From Anaerovoracaceae bacterium (lineage in GTDB: Bacteria > Bacillota > Clostridia > Peptostreptococcales > Anaerovoracaceae), in assembly GCA_029983755.1 (NCBI GenBank), contig JASBYX010000027.1, positions 1 through 21,414 of the forward strand: a stretch of DNA of 21,414 nucleotides. The letters run 5' to 3'. Position 1 is the first letter of the stretch. Each line of letters begins with the position of its first letter. This document shows positions 8,129 to 15,196 of this stretch, one piece after another. The notes beneath the pieces were generated by a model that saw nothing but the letters and a program-made list of their open reading frames with translations, was not told the origin of the DNA and ran no database searches. The position numbers and the translations under genes were made by a program.

Positions 8129-8792
8129 TCTCGCTACAAATTAAATCCACCACTTGGTCCACATCCATATTGCTGCTGTCAATCAATATAGCATCCTCCG
8201 CCTTAACAAGAGGATTAATCGATCTTGATGAATCGTTATGATCTCTTTTCTTCATTTCCGACAAAATACTTGCGTACTGAACTTTCTGGCCTTTTGAAAT
8301 CAACTCTTCGTAACGGCGTCTTGCCCTCTCCTCAGGGCTGGCAGTCAAGAAAATCTTGATTTCAGCATCTTTGATCACATTTGTGCCAATGTCTCTACCA
8401 TCCATCACAAGGGATCTTCTACAGGCCATATCCCTTTGTAATCTTACAAGCTTTTCCCTCACTTCAGGTATCGCCGAAAATGCCGAAGCTGCAGCAGAGA
8501 TTTCCGATGTTCTGATATCCCTGCTCACATCTTTGCCATCGAGGGTCGTAATCCCTTGAGAGTAGTCAACCTTAGAGCCTGCCAATATTTTGTTCATGGA
8601 TGATTTGAAGTCAGATTCACCCATGGAGTCCGGCGTGAGCCCTTCCGAAAGAAACTTATATGCTATGGCTCTATACATTGCCCCCGTATCTATATAATCT
8701 ATGTCAAGGCGACGTGCTACTGCCTTTGCAACGGTACTCTTCCCTGCACCCCCCGGGCCGTCAATTGCAATTCTGATAATTTTGCCTGTCAT
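8112..8792 (-). CDS. cmk: Cytidylate kinase
   Basis: This enzyme phosphorylates CMP and dCMP with ATP in the cytoplasm, supplying pyrimidine nucleotides for RNA, DNA and lipid synthesis. The 226-residue protein has the P-loop GPGGAGKST at 12-20, the YIDTGAMYRA segment at 34-43, DGRDIGT at 131-137, and the KRDHNDSSR lid/substrate region followed by PLVKAEDA at about 182-201, all typical of Cmk. The ATG overlaps the nrdR stop as ATGA and is preceded by GGAAGGA. Pairing with nrdR is sensible for nucleotide metabolism, though it may only reflect gene order. Length is normal. Confidence 0.96.
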   Translation of the reverse strand: MTGKIIRIAIDGPGGAGKSTVAKAVARRLDIDYIDTGAMYRAIAYKFLSEGLTPDSMGESDFKSSMNKILAGSKVDYSQGITTLDGKDVSRDIRTSEISAAASAFSAIPEVREKLVRLQRDMACRRSLVMDGRDIGTNVIKDAEIKIFLTASPEERARRRYEELISKGQKVQYASILSEMKKRDHNDSSRSINPLVKAEDAILIDSSNMDVDQVVDLICSEIEKQG

Positions 8793-9340
8793 GCGTTGTC
8801 CTTCCCATCTCTGTCAGCCTTATCTTTTCTGTTCCCCTCGCCTTGTGTGTCAGTCTCATCTTCCCTGTCTTTTCCGGCAGAACTTCCGTCTCGTTTCAAT
8901 AGTTTCTCAAGTTCCTTGATGAAGGTGTCCGCATCTTTGAATTCCCTGTATACTGACGCAAATCTCACATAGGCAACATCGTCGACTTTCTTGAGCTCGT
9001 CCATTATGAGCTCTCCGATAAAGGTGCTCTCCACCTCTTTTTCCATCATGTTGTTGAGACCTCGCTCGATGTTATCAACAATTCCTTCAATTGTAGCCAT
9101 TGGAACGGGTCTCTTTTCGCAGGCTTTAACGATTCCGTTCATTACCTTGTTTCTATCAAAGGACTCACGTTGGCCGTTTTTCTTGATGACCATTATGATG
9201 TTCTCTTCAAGTTTCTCGTATGTTGTGAAGCGCTTACCGCAAACCTCACAAAGCCTTCTGCGGCGAATTGCTCTTCCCTCATCAGTCGGTCTTGAGTCTA
9301 CGACCTTTGTATCCATGTTTTCACAATATGGGCAACGCAT
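8789..9340 (-). CDS. nrdR: Transcriptional repressor NrdR of ribonucleotide reductase genes
   Basis: NrdR senses ATP/dATP through an ATP-cone and represses ribonucleotide reductase operons by binding NrdR boxes. The sequence shows a zinc ribbon with CPYC at 3-6 and CEVC at 31-34, an Arg-rich segment RRRRL at 26-30, and the ATP-cone at about 47-138. The first 148 residues match the usual full length. Residues about 149-183 are an additional hydrophilic tail rich in Asp, Lys, Glu and Gly. The ATG follows AAAGGAG with a seven-base gap. An NrdR-box core lies in its promoter, so it is probably autoregulated. The stop overlaps the cmk start. Confidence 0.96.
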   Translation of the reverse strand: MRCPYCENMDTKVVDSRPTDEGRAIRRRRLCEVCGKRFTTYEKLEENIIMVIKKNGQRESFDRNKVMNGIVKACEKRPVPMATIEGIVDNIERGLNNMMEKEVESTFIGELIMDELKKVDDVAYVRFASVYREFKDADTFIKELEKLLKRDGSSAGKDREDETDTQGEGNRKDKADRDGKDNA

Positions 9341-9364
9341 TTGAATGCTCCTTTCGTTTTATCT

Positions 9365-9393
9365 TATATATTTTACTATATATTGTGGGTTAA
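9365..9393 (-). promoter_or_regulatory. Probable nrdR promoter
   Basis: On the minus strand TTAACC (9393-9388), a 17-base spacer and TATATA (9370-9365) precede the nrdR start by about 25 bp. TAAAAT at 9375-9370 is an alternative -10. The NrdR-box core at 9376-9385 falls between the two elements in either reading, a position where binding would block RNA polymerase. Confidence 0.45.
9373..9388. promoter_or_regulatory. NrdR box in the nrdR-tpx intergenic region
   Basis: The core CTATATATTG at 9376-9385 matches all ten positions of the established NrdR-box core CWATATATWG; the flanks (TTA before, TGG after) agree only partly with ACA and TGT. A degenerate copy sharing TTTTGTGG ends 21 bp downstream, near 9397-9408. 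NrdR boxes usually come in pairs, so the weak second copy is a caveat. Confidence 0.6.
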
Positions 9394-9419
9394 TTCTAGA
9401 ATTTTGTGGTAAAAGTCTC

Positions 9420-9460
9420 TTGAACGAATTAATTGTTACTAATTTAAATGATAATATATA
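9420..9460 (+). promoter_or_regulatory. Probable tpx promoter region
   Basis: Two weak pairings are possible: TTGAAC (9420-9425) with TTTAAA (9443-9448) at 17 bases, or TTGTTA (9433-9438) with TATATA (9455-9460) at 16 bases. An AATTA-N8-TAATT inverted repeat at 9427-9444 overlaps both. It could be an operator for a peroxide or redox regulator, but it is not a clear PerR box. Confidence 0.35.
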
Positions 9461-9473
9461 GGAGGGTGTAATT

Positions 9474-9977
9474 ATGGCAAGTGTTAAATTTGGTGGAAAT
9501 CCGGTGAATCTTTTGGGAACTCAGGTAAAGGTTGGAGATAAGGCTCCTTCTTTCGAGCTTGTGAAGAACGATATGTCCCCATTTAAGGATGATGAGGTTA
9601 AGGGAAAGGTTGTCATCTATTCAGTTGTTCCTTCAATCGATACTGAGGTTTGTTCACTCCAGACAAAGTTTTTTAACAAGAAGGTAACTGAGCTCTCTGA
9701 TGACGTGGTTGTTGTAACGGTTTCTGAGGATCTTCCTTTTGCACAGGGTAGGTTCTGTGCTGCAGAGGGAATCGACAGGGTTATCGTGGCTTCAGATTAT
9801 CAGAAAAGAGAATTTGGAATGAATTACGGCTTCCTGATGGAAGGGCTTATGCTCCTTGCAAGGGGAGTAGTCGTTGTTGATAAAGAAGGCGTTATCCAGT
9901 ATGTTGAATACGTCCCTGAAGTTACTCACGAGGTAAACTTCGATGCGGCCTTATCTGTTGTAAAGGGCCTTGTATAA
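9474..9977 (+). CDS. tpx: Thiol peroxidase (Tpx-type peroxiredoxin)
   Basis: This is an atypical two-cysteine peroxiredoxin that reduces hydrogen peroxide and organic, often lipid, hydroperoxides, recycled by thioredoxin. The 167-residue protein has the peroxidatic motif PSIDTEVC, with Cys60, and the resolving Cys95 in GRFCAAEG, at almost the same positions as in E. coli Tpx. Length is normal and there is no signal peptide, so it is cytoplasmic. The ATG follows AGGAGG at eight bases. It is the only gene on the plus strand, is monocistronic, and is closed by a strong hairpin. It shares its upstream region with nrdR. Confidence 0.97.
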   Translation: MASVKFGGNPVNLLGTQVKVGDKAPSFELVKNDMSPFKDDEVKGKVVIYSVVPSIDTEVCSLQTKFFNKKVTELSDDVVVVTVSEDLPFAQGRFCAAEGIDRVIVASDYQKREFGMNYGFLMEGLMLLARGVVVVDKEGVIQYVEYVPEVTHEVNFDAALSVVKGLV

Positions 9978-10005
9978 TTCGGCTATAACTAATCATTTAT
10001 AATCT

Positions 10006-10049
10006 AAGAGAAAACCCCTTGCCGTAGTGGCGGCAAGGGGTTTTCTCTT
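10006..10049. terminator. Strong, probably bidirectional terminator between tpx and the symporter gene
   Basis: A perfect 19-bp stem (10006-10024 with 10031-10049) encloses a six-base loop TAGTGG. The base of the stem is A-rich on the left and T-rich on the right, so it can act on tpx transcripts (29 bp after the stop) and on leftward transcripts from the symporter gene. Confidence 0.85.
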
Positions 10050-10074
10050 GCTCATAATGTAGTTGACAAATAGC

Positions 10075-10086
10075 CACATTAATGTG
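10075..10086. repeat. Perfect 12-bp palindrome CACATTAATGTG
   Basis: This palindrome lies in the gene-free stretch between the tpx terminator and the end of the symporter gene. TTGACA occurs just before it at 10063-10068, but no matching -10 follows, and AAAGGAG at 10092-10098 has no start codon at suitable distance. It may be a leftover regulatory site of a lost gene. Confidence 0.3.
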
Positions 10087-10146
10087 CAAAGAAAGGAGTA
10101 AACAAGTATATCGAATAAGAAGTTAACGAGTGGGTCTCATTGATAT

Positions 10147-10182
10147 TTTCAATCTGTCACAGATGTTTTTCAATTTGTCACA
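10147..10182. repeat. Two-copy direct repeat TTTCAATYTGTCACA, 21-bp period
   Basis: Copies at 10147-10161 and 10168-10182 differ at one base of 15 and are two helical turns apart. They lie about 40 bp beyond the symporter stop codon. No gene is recognisable here, so this may be a protein-binding site or the remnant of a decayed element. Confidence 0.4.
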
Positions 10183-10218
10183 CTCTACTCTTATCTCTCC
10201 GCTTATCTATGAATCCAA

Positions 10219-11658
10219 TTATGCAGCTGACCTCTTTGCTTCTTTAGCTTTGAGCCTCAACTGATTATCCATCTCAACATAATCGTGGGTTTCCTTTGCC
10301 ACTATACCGCTGAGAGCTATCAAGGCAACCAAGTTTGGTAGTGCCATAAGTCCGTTGAATATATCTGCTACAGTCCATACGCTCTGAAGAGGAATGAATG
10401 ATCCAAGGCATACGCTTGCCAGGAATATCCACCTATATACACGAACTGTGGTGCTGTTTTCTCCAACAATGTACTCTATACATCTTTCACCGTAATAATC
10501 CCATCCTAAGATTGTTGTAAAGGCAAAGAATGCAAGACACATCATCAGCACTCCTGCACCAACGCTTTCACTCCATGGAAGGCCTGCTCCAAAGGCGTAT
10601 CCTGTAATGTTTGCACCCTCATGTTCAGTCTCAAGGGCTCCGGTGATTACAAGAGTCAATCCAGTCAGTGTACAGATTACGATAGTGTCGATGAAAGTTC
10701 CTGTCATGGAAATCAGACCCTGTCTACCAGAGGTGTTTGTCTTTGCTGCTGCTGCAGCTATAGGGGCACTACCTAAACCGGCCTCATTTGAGAAAATTCC
10801 CCTTGCAACACCCATTCTCATGGCTGTCATCATTGTGAATCCCAGTGCACCCCCTGCAGCTGCCCTTGCTCCGAATGCACTCGTTACAACTGTGGAAATT
10901 GCATCTCCAAGTTTATCGGCATTGTTAATGATAATTGCAATGCATATACAAAAATATGCAACCGCCATGAATGGTACCACTACCATGGTTACACTTGCTA
11001 TACGTTGCAGTCCTCCAATGATTACAAGACCTGTTAGAATTCCAACAATTACAGCCGTACCGACCATAGCCCAGGAATATTCATGACCTAGTATATTAAC
11101 CATATACATATCATTAGGATCTGCAAATCCCTTAACTGCATTGGCGATTCCGTTGACCTGGGTTGTAGTTCCTATTCCCAATATTCCTGCTGCACTTGCA
11201 AACACTGCAAATGTCTTTCCTAGCCATTTCCACTTAGGACCCATACCTTTTTCAATATATAGGAAAGGTCCACCAAGGGAGTGGCCGCTTGCATCTACAT
11301 TCCTGTACTTTACAGCTAGCAATCCTTCTGTATACTTAGTTGCCATCCCGAAGAATGCTGCTACGATCATCCAGAAAAGTGCTCCCGGACCTCCTGCCGT
11401 AACAGCTGTTGCAACTCCCACGATATTTCCGGTACCTATGGTAGCGGCAAGCGCTGTACATAGTGCACCGAAACTGCTTACTTCTCCTTCAGCCCCTTCT
11501 TCATTGGTGAACATATACACCAACGCTCTAGGCAAGCATCTGATCTGAATAAACTTAGTTCTAATTGTCAACAAAATACCGGTTCCCATGATCATTATGA
11601 TCATCGGTGGCCCCCATACGAAGGCGTCGATCTTACCTAGAAAATCTGTAAAACTCAT
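10219..11658 (-). CDS. alsT: AGCS-family sodium:alanine/glycine symporter
   Basis: This membrane carrier takes up small neutral amino acids (alanine, glycine, sometimes glutamine) with sodium. The 479-residue protein has about ten or eleven hydrophobic segments. It carries AGCS hallmarks: ATIGTGNIVGVATA at about 72-85, the GGPGALFWM signature near 89-97, GMATKYTEG soon after, and a conserved GIFSNEAGLGSAP segment in the middle. The ATG follows an AGAGGAAG site, with a promoter about 50 bp upstream. It is monocistronic: a terminator separates it from the lipoprotein gene to the right, and the tpx hairpin lies beyond its end. Substrate cannot be settled from sequence. The symbol is borrowed from B. 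subtilis. Confidence 0.94.
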   Translation of the reverse strand: MSFTDFLGKIDAFVWGPPMIIMIMGTGILLTIRTKFIQIRCLPRALVYMFTNEEGAEGEVSSFGALCTALAATIGTGNIVGVATAVTAGGPGALFWMIVAAFFGMATKYTEGLLAVKYRNVDASGHSLGGPFLYIEKGMGPKWKWLGKTFAVFASAAGILGIGTTTQVNGIANAVKGFADPNDMYMVNILGHEYSWAMVGTAVIVGILTGLVIIGGLQRIASVTMVVVPFMAVAYFCICIAIIINNADKLGDAISTVVTSAFGARAAAGGALGFTMMTAMRMGVARGIFSNEAGLGSAPIAAAAAKTNTSGRQGLISMTGTFIDTIVICTLTGLTLVITGALETEHEGANITGYAFGAGLPWSESVGAGVLMMCLAFFAFTTILGWDYYGERCIEYIVGENSTTVRVYRWIFLASVCLGSFIPLQSVWTVADIFNGLMALPNLVALIALSGIVAKETHDYVEMDNQLRLKAKEAKRSAA

Positions 11659-11708
11659 ACTCTCACTTCCTCTCTAAATATAAGTACAGGAATAAATTTA
11701 TTAAGTTT

Positions 11709-11737
11709 ATTATACATTATGAGTATTTATTAGTAAA
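11709..11737 (-). promoter_or_regulatory. Promoter of the AGCS symporter gene
   Basis: On the minus strand TTTACT (11737-11732), a 17-base spacer and a perfect TATAAT (11714-11709) predict a leader of roughly 45 bases before the ATG. The leader is too short for a riboswitch. The rest of 11659-11848 is AT-rich with no recognisable gene. Confidence 0.6.
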
Positions 11738-11837
11738 GGAATTTTTGTATTTTTCTCAAAACATTTTTATGTGCTTATTCTCTTTATAGAGGTAAACAAA
11801 TAAATTGATATTTCTTTGTGCTTTTTCATAATATTGC

Positions 11838-11884
11838 AAAAAATAAAAGAAGCGACTCATTGTAAGGGTTTGTGGAGTCGCTTC
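11838..11884 (-). terminator. Rho-independent terminator of the PPIase lipoprotein gene
   Basis: Read leftward, a perfect 10-bp stem GAAGCGACTC/GAGTCGCTTC (11884-11875 with 11858-11849) with a 16-base loop is followed by TTTTATTTTTT. It lies 27 bp after the lipoprotein stop codon and isolates the symporter gene downstream. Confidence 0.88.
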
Positions 11885-11911
11885 GTCTTAATATAAATAT
11901 TCGTTTATATA

Positions 11912-13021
11912 CTATTGAGGATTTGTATTCTTTCCAAGCTCCATCAATTTTGATGCAACCTTGTCAGACAGCACGTAGTATTTGTAGTCAAACAGCTCAA
12001 TAGCTTCCTTCTTATTCATTTTATATTCTTTTTCGAATTTGTCTATATTCATGTTCATAGACTTTAGTATATCTTTAAATTGATTTTCCTTTTCTTTGTC
12101 TGTGACCTCGAGTTTCTCATTCTTAGCTATGGCAGCTACCACAAGTTTTCTCTTGACTGCATTCTTAGCATCTTCCTTAATCTGCCTTTCCAACTCTTTT
12201 ACAGGATCCTTTATATCCTTATTGTTTGCCATCATAGATTTTGCATATTCTTCAAAACTGAGCTTCTGCTTTGAAAGAACTATTTTTTCCATTATCTCTT
12301 TGCTTCTCTTAACCTCTTCATCAACCAATTCCTTGGGAAGCTTTTCAAACTTAGTATTCTTGATAACATCGTTTAGGAGCTGATATTTGGCCTCATCCTT
12401 GGCTGCCTTATTTGCATTGATGTTAAGTTCTTCCTTTACAGACGCTTTGTATTCGTCCACAGATTTGTATTTAGTATTCTTACTTACCCATTCATCGGTG
12501 AGTTCAGGAACTGTCTTTTTTTCTAAATAATTGATTGTAATTTCAAAGTCTACAGGTTTACCTGCAAGCTCCTTCGCATGGTAGTCATCAGGAAACTTTA
12601 GATTCAAGGTGAAGTTTTCGCCAACTTTGTGACCTGCGATGCCTTCAGAAAATCCCTCTATCATAGGGGTCTGGCCAAGGACCATATCAAAGCTGTCAGA
12701 GCTTCCCCCATTGAATTCCTTTCCGTCCATCTTACCCACAAACTTAATATTTACGGCATCTCCGTCATTTACTACAGTATCCGGCGAAGTGATTTTCTCT
12801 GTTTTAGTATCCTTTGCTAATGCTGCATCGATGTACTGATTCACTTCTTCCTCTGATGTTTCAACATTGCCCAGCTTATACTCAAGGCCCTTGTAGTTTG
12901 CCAGTTTCATTACCTTCTTCATGTCTTGCTTTTCAAAGGAATCCCCGCCGCCACATCCAACTAGAGATACTGCAAAAATAACCATAACTGTAAGCAAAGC
13001 AAATGTTTTGTTCTTTCCCAT
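11912..13021 (-). CDS. Trigger factor-like PPIase lipoprotein (predicted surface foldase)
   Basis: Residues 1-23 form a lipoprotein signal peptide: basic MGKNK, hydrophobic core, then lipobox LVGC with Cys23 as the predicted lipidated residue. The mature part resembles trigger factor. A YKGLEYKLG lead-in at 43-51 is followed by an FKBP-type peptidyl-prolyl isomerase domain at about 84-168 (GDAVNIKFVGKMDGKEF, GFSEGIAGHKVGE) and a Lys/Glu-rich helical C-terminal domain at about 170-360 like the chaperone arms. The N-terminal ribosome-binding domain is missing. This suggests a foldase acting outside the membrane, analogous in role to PrsA. The ATG follows AAGGAGAG. It is monocistronic with its own terminator. 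Annotation as cytoplasmic trigger factor (tig) would be misleading. Confidence 0.88.
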   Translation of the reverse strand: MGKNKTFALLTVMVIFAVSLVGCGGGDSFEKQDMKKVMKLANYKGLEYKLGNVETSEEEVNQYIDAALAKDTKTEKITSPDTVVNDGDAVNIKFVGKMDGKEFNGGSSDSFDMVLGQTPMIEGFSEGIAGHKVGENFTLNLKFPDDYHAKELAGKPVDFEITINYLEKKTVPELTDEWVSKNTKYKSVDEYKASVKEELNINANKAAKDEAKYQLLNDVIKNTKFEKLPKELVDEEVKRSKEIMEKIVLSKQKLSFEEYAKSMMANNKDIKDPVKELERQIKEDAKNAVKRKLVVAAIAKNEKLEVTDKEKENQFKDILKSMNMNIDKFEKEYKMNKKEAIELFDYKYYVLSDKVASKLMELGKNTNPQ

Positions 13022-13119
13022 ATAAACTCTCCTTAAATTATTCTTTTACCATTCACTATCTAATTAATTCTTTTTAGGTAAACGTGCCGCTGTGCTGCCA
13101 CCTCAAACAATACATCTTT

Positions 13120-14064
13120 TCAGGTTTTCTGCTCAGCGACGAGTCTCTTAGCCCTTCTTCTTCTCTTGGCTTCTCCTGCGGTAACTATGTACACCAGCAT
13201 CAAAACAGTTACAACATACGGAGTCATAGCCGTTATATCCGGTGGAATACCAACGCTTTGAAGTCTCAGCCCCAGGGCATTTAAAAAGCCGAACAAAAGA
13301 GCTGCCAAGAAAACTCTTGGTGGGTTTGCCATTCCGAAGATTACACAGGCAAAGGCGATAAAGCCTCTGTTTGCGCTCATTCCCTCTGCAAACATTGTCA
13401 GATATCCAAGGGATAAATGAGCTCCTGCAAACCCGCATAGTATGCCGCAGAGAATGCTTGCGATGAACTTCATCTTATCCGGGTTGATTCCTGCAGTTGC
13501 TAGGGACTCAGGATGCTCTCCTGCCGCCCTTATCCAAAAACCGTATGGGGTTTTGTAAAGAAGAAACCACACCAGAAATACAAATACCCAAGTGATGTAA
13601 ACAAATACGGAGTGTCCGTTGAGAAGAGGCCCTATAACAGGAATGCTCTCTAGCCATGGAAGGTTTACACTTGGCAGAGGAATTATTCCCTTGTCCGCAA
13701 ATGTTCCCTTGACACCGAATATAGATCTAAGTAGAAACACTGTAGTTCCTGCCGCAAATGTGTTCAATGCCATTCCAATGATAAATTCATCACTTCTCAG
13801 CTTAACCACAAATACCGCGAAGAATATTCCGATAACGATGCCGCACATAACTGCAGCAAACACACCCATAAGGGCATTGGCCATGGCAAAGCTAACGGCT
13901 ACAGCCGCAAAACAGCCAACTAGCATCATGCCTTCCATCCCTATATTCATTATACCTGCCTGTTCAGTCAATAGCCCCCCGAGAGCTGCAAGTATTACAG
14001 GAGTTGCTGTTCTTAGGGTATTTTGGAATAAGCCTAGATTAAATATTTCAGAAAGGTTTCCCAT
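13120..14064 (-). CDS. nupQ: Nucleoside ABC importer permease, NupQ type
   Basis: This is the second permease of a BmpA/NupNOPQ-type purine nucleoside importer. The 314-residue protein has about nine hydrophobic segments and the family stretch TEQAGIMNIGMEGMMLVG at about 33-50, with the EAA-like contact region in the C-terminal half. The C-terminus is very basic (KRRRRAKRL). The ATG is one base after the stop of the first permease (TAGTATG) and follows AAAGGGGG, so the two are coupled. It is the last gene of the unit; I see no clear terminator in the 98 bp before the lipoprotein gene. The symbol follows the B. subtilis guanosine system; exact substrate is inferred. Confidence 0.9.
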   Translation of the reverse strand: MGNLSEIFNLGLFQNTLRTATPVILAALGGLLTEQAGIMNIGMEGMMLVGCFAAVAVSFAMANALMGVFAAVMCGIVIGIFFAVFVVKLRSDEFIIGMALNTFAAGTTVFLLRSIFGVKGTFADKGIIPLPSVNLPWLESIPVIGPLLNGHSVFVYITWVFVFLVWFLLYKTPYGFWIRAAGEHPESLATAGINPDKMKFIASILCGILCGFAGAHLSLGYLTMFAEGMSANRGFIAFACVIFGMANPPRVFLAALLFGFLNALGLRLQSVGIPPDITAMTPYVVTVLMLVYIVTAGEAKRRRRAKRLVAEQKT

Positions 14065-14065
14065 A

Positions 14066-15196
14066 CTATCTGCCCCCTTTCGAACTCATGCCATCTAATT
14101 CCATATCATCCAAGGATTCTTCCATCTCAATTCTTCGCTCCTCATCTCTTGCTTTCAGTTTCCCAAAGACACCGCCGAAATACTGCTTGAATCCTCCTTG
14201 TGCTGCCATGAGGAAGATGATGATTGCGAATATAATTTGTGAAATTTCACCTGAGATGCCGGTTGACAATTCCATAGCATAAGCACCAATCTTCAATATT
14301 CCAAAGAAAAAGCTCATGGCTATTATACCAAATGGATTGTAATTCATGATCATAGCTAAGAGCATACCATCAAAGTAGAATTCGTTGCTTATGTTTTCTG
14401 TGAACCTGCCTTGTATCCCGTACACTTCCATCATGCCGACCACACCACATATGGCTCCGGATGCGATCATGGACCATATCATCATCTTGTCTCTCTTAAG
14501 ACCCACAAATTCAGAAAACTTCGGATTCTCTCCGGTAACTTTCATTTCAAGACCCAGTGTCGTCTTTCCCATAACGTACCAAACAAGCAGTGCAATGCCT
14601 GCGGAATAGAAAAGTGCTGTGGTCAAATTAGAGGCCGGAATGAGCTTCGCCAGTTTGAAAGCAAACACATTCTCCGTGGCTGCAAGTACGCCCTTTTCTG
14701 TTGATTTCAACGGACCGTTTATCAGGTACTTACAGAAAAATATGGCTGCAGAATTCAGCATTATAGTGGTTATAACCTCACTCACATTGAACTTAACCCT
14801 GAGCCAAGCAGGAATCCAGGCAAAGGCTCCCCCAACTATCGCCCCGGCTACTATTGCCAAAGGAATTACAATTATCGGAGAAGCAGAACTCATGATGACA
14901 CCAACCATTGTGGCCGCAAGCCCTCCAAGGTAAAGTTGCCCTTCTCCGCCTACGTTGAACATCCCTGCCTTTGCAGCCACAGCCATAGCCAATGCCGTGA
15001 GACAAAGGTTCATGGATTTCGCCACGGTGTTCCCAAACACTCTGCTGTTACCAAATACACCCTCTATCATCGCTCCATAGCCTTCACCCGGGCTGTGTCC
15101 CGTAGCCAAAATCAGGAGAGCACCGATCAAAAGTGCCACCGCAATGCTGATAAACAGAGACGCTATATAGGAGTAGTCAATTCTAAATTTATTCAT
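14066..15196 (-). CDS. nupP: Nucleoside ABC importer permease, NupP type
   Basis: This is the first permease of the same importer, pairing with the NupQ-type protein to form the membrane channel. The 376-residue protein has about ten hydrophobic segments. The conserved stretch AAKAGMFNVGGEGQLYLGG (about 75-93) corresponds to NIGMEGMM in its partner, showing the two are related. A charged, Glu/Asp-rich tail of about 30 residues is likely cytoplasmic. The ATG overlaps the ATPase stop by eight bases and has AAGGGAG upstream within the ATPase gene, indicating coupled translation. The length difference from the second permease matches the NupP/NupQ pair. Confidence 0.9.
   Translation of the reverse strand: MNKFRIDYSYIASLFISIAVALLIGALLILATGHSPGEGYGAMIEGVFGNSRVFGNTVAKSMNLCLTALAMAVAAKAGMFNVGGEGQLYLGGLAATMVGVIMSSASPIIVIPLAIVAGAIVGGAFAWIPAWLRVKFNVSEVITTIMLNSAAIFFCKYLINGPLKSTEKGVLAATENVFAFKLAKLIPASNLTTALFYSAGIALLVWYVMGKTTLGLEMKVTGENPKFSEFVGLKRDKMMIWSMIASGAICGVVGMMEVYGIQGRFTENISNEFYFDGMLLAMIMNYNPFGIIAMSFFFGILKIGAYAMELSTGISGEISQIIFAIIIFLMAAQGGFKQYFGGVFGKLKARDEERRIEMEESLDDMELDGMSSKGGR

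Noticed and set aside
10129..10262. Short GTG-initiated open frame across the direct repeats into the end of the symporter gene
   Set aside because: It has no ribosome site, overlaps the symporter gene on the opposite strand and has no recognisable product.
10607..11548. Plus-strand open frames of 159 and 135 codons opposite the AGCS symporter gene
   Set aside because: They are antisense shadows of a well-conserved transporter gene, with no family resemblance and no translation signals.
13022..13119. GC-rich patch GGTGGCAGCACAGCGGCAC between the permease and lipoprotein genes as a terminator
   Set aside because: Its halves do not form a stable inverted repeat and no T-run follows on the minus strand.
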